DNA of 7,479 bases from Flavobacteriales bacterium (GTDB lineage: Bacteria > Bacteroidota > Bacteroidia > Flavobacteriales > UA16), in NCBI GenBank assembly GCA_030831885.1, contig JAURKF010000321.1, positions 1-7,479 on the forward strand, written 5' to 3'. Positions 7,293 to 7,479 of this stretch are shown here, in pieces. Within the stretch, counting starts at the first letter, position 1; each line of letters opens with the position of its first letter. The notes under the pieces were generated by a model. The model was given only the letters and a program-made list of their open reading frames with translations. It was not told the DNA's origin and made no database searches. A program made the position numbers and the translations under genes.

Positions 7293-7479
7293 TTAGGCAT
7301 TTACTGCGTGCAGCAAACTCTCGAAAATTTCACGTCCATCCGTGTTCTCCAATTCAAAATCCGATGCGCGCTCCGGGTGTGGCATCATACCAAAAACATT
7401 GCGTTGCTTATTGCAAATGCCGGCGATATTATTGGATGCGCCATTAGGATTAGCGGCATCGGTAATTGTTCCCTGTTCA
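7293..7479 (-). CDS. purQ: Phosphoribosylformylglycinamidine synthase glutaminase subunit, C-terminal part (5' end outside window)
   Basis: The last 61 residues of PurQ are present; the frame is open to base 7479 and stops at TAA 7295-7293. PurQ is the class I glutaminase that feeds ammonia to PurL (with PurS) for conversion of FGAR to FGAM in purine synthesis. The fragment shows [13 protein letters not shown] (residues 10-22) and GMMPHPERA (30-38), where His34 and Glu36 of the fragment are the His and Glu of the catalytic triad; the nucleophile Cys lies beyond the window. The IAGICN...[12 protein letters not shown] wording and the short tail ending LLHAVNA fit the small stand-alone PurQ rather than the C-terminus of the large single-chain PurL, which reads differently around this motif. 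The usual NPNGS is NPNGA here. dxs follows 113 bases downstream on the same strand. Confidence 0.92.
   Translation of the reverse strand, partial: EQGTITDAANPNGASNNIAGICNKQRNVFGMMPHPERASDFELENTDGREIFESLLHAVNA

Overview
The window looks like an ordinary stretch of chromosome from a member of the Bacteroidota (Flavobacteriia-like; the exact order cannot be fixed from here). The evidence is a type IX secretion protein of the PorZ type with a C-terminal sorting-type domain, the long Bacteroidota form of amidophosphoribosyltransferase, a DUF2480 protein (a family known almost only from this phylum), start codons without clear Shine-Dalgarno sequences, and a promoter matching the Bacteroidota -33/-7 consensus (TTTG / TANNTTTG). 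Base composition and gene density are even, and I see no mobile element, CRISPR array, tRNA or rRNA.

Layout. Plus strand: the 3' end of thiL (1-312, cut by the window edge), porZ (377-2725), then purF (2819-4723) with its own probable promoter and a perfect 8-bp stem-loop in its leader. Minus strand, reading right to left: the 3' end of purQ (7293-7479, cut by the window edge), a 113-bp gap with a weak candidate promoter and a 12-nt direct repeat, dxs (5239-7179), and 15 bp after it a DUF2480 gene (4720-5223). The two blocks converge, and purF and the DUF2480 gene overlap by four bases: both stop codons lie in one CTAG palindrome.

How the genes fit together. PurF and PurQ act in de novo purine synthesis, Dxs opens the MEP isoprenoid pathway, and ThiL makes thiamine diphosphate. 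These four meet at thiamine diphosphate: the purine pathway supplies AIR for the pyrimidine half, DXP supplies the thiazole half, ThiL does the last phosphorylation, and Dxs uses the product as cofactor. This may be chance proximity. PorZ belongs to the outer-membrane attachment complex of the type IX system and has no evident metabolic link. No intergenic stretch exceeds about 115 bases. I see no clearly new system; the least explained gene is the DUF2480 protein tied to dxs.
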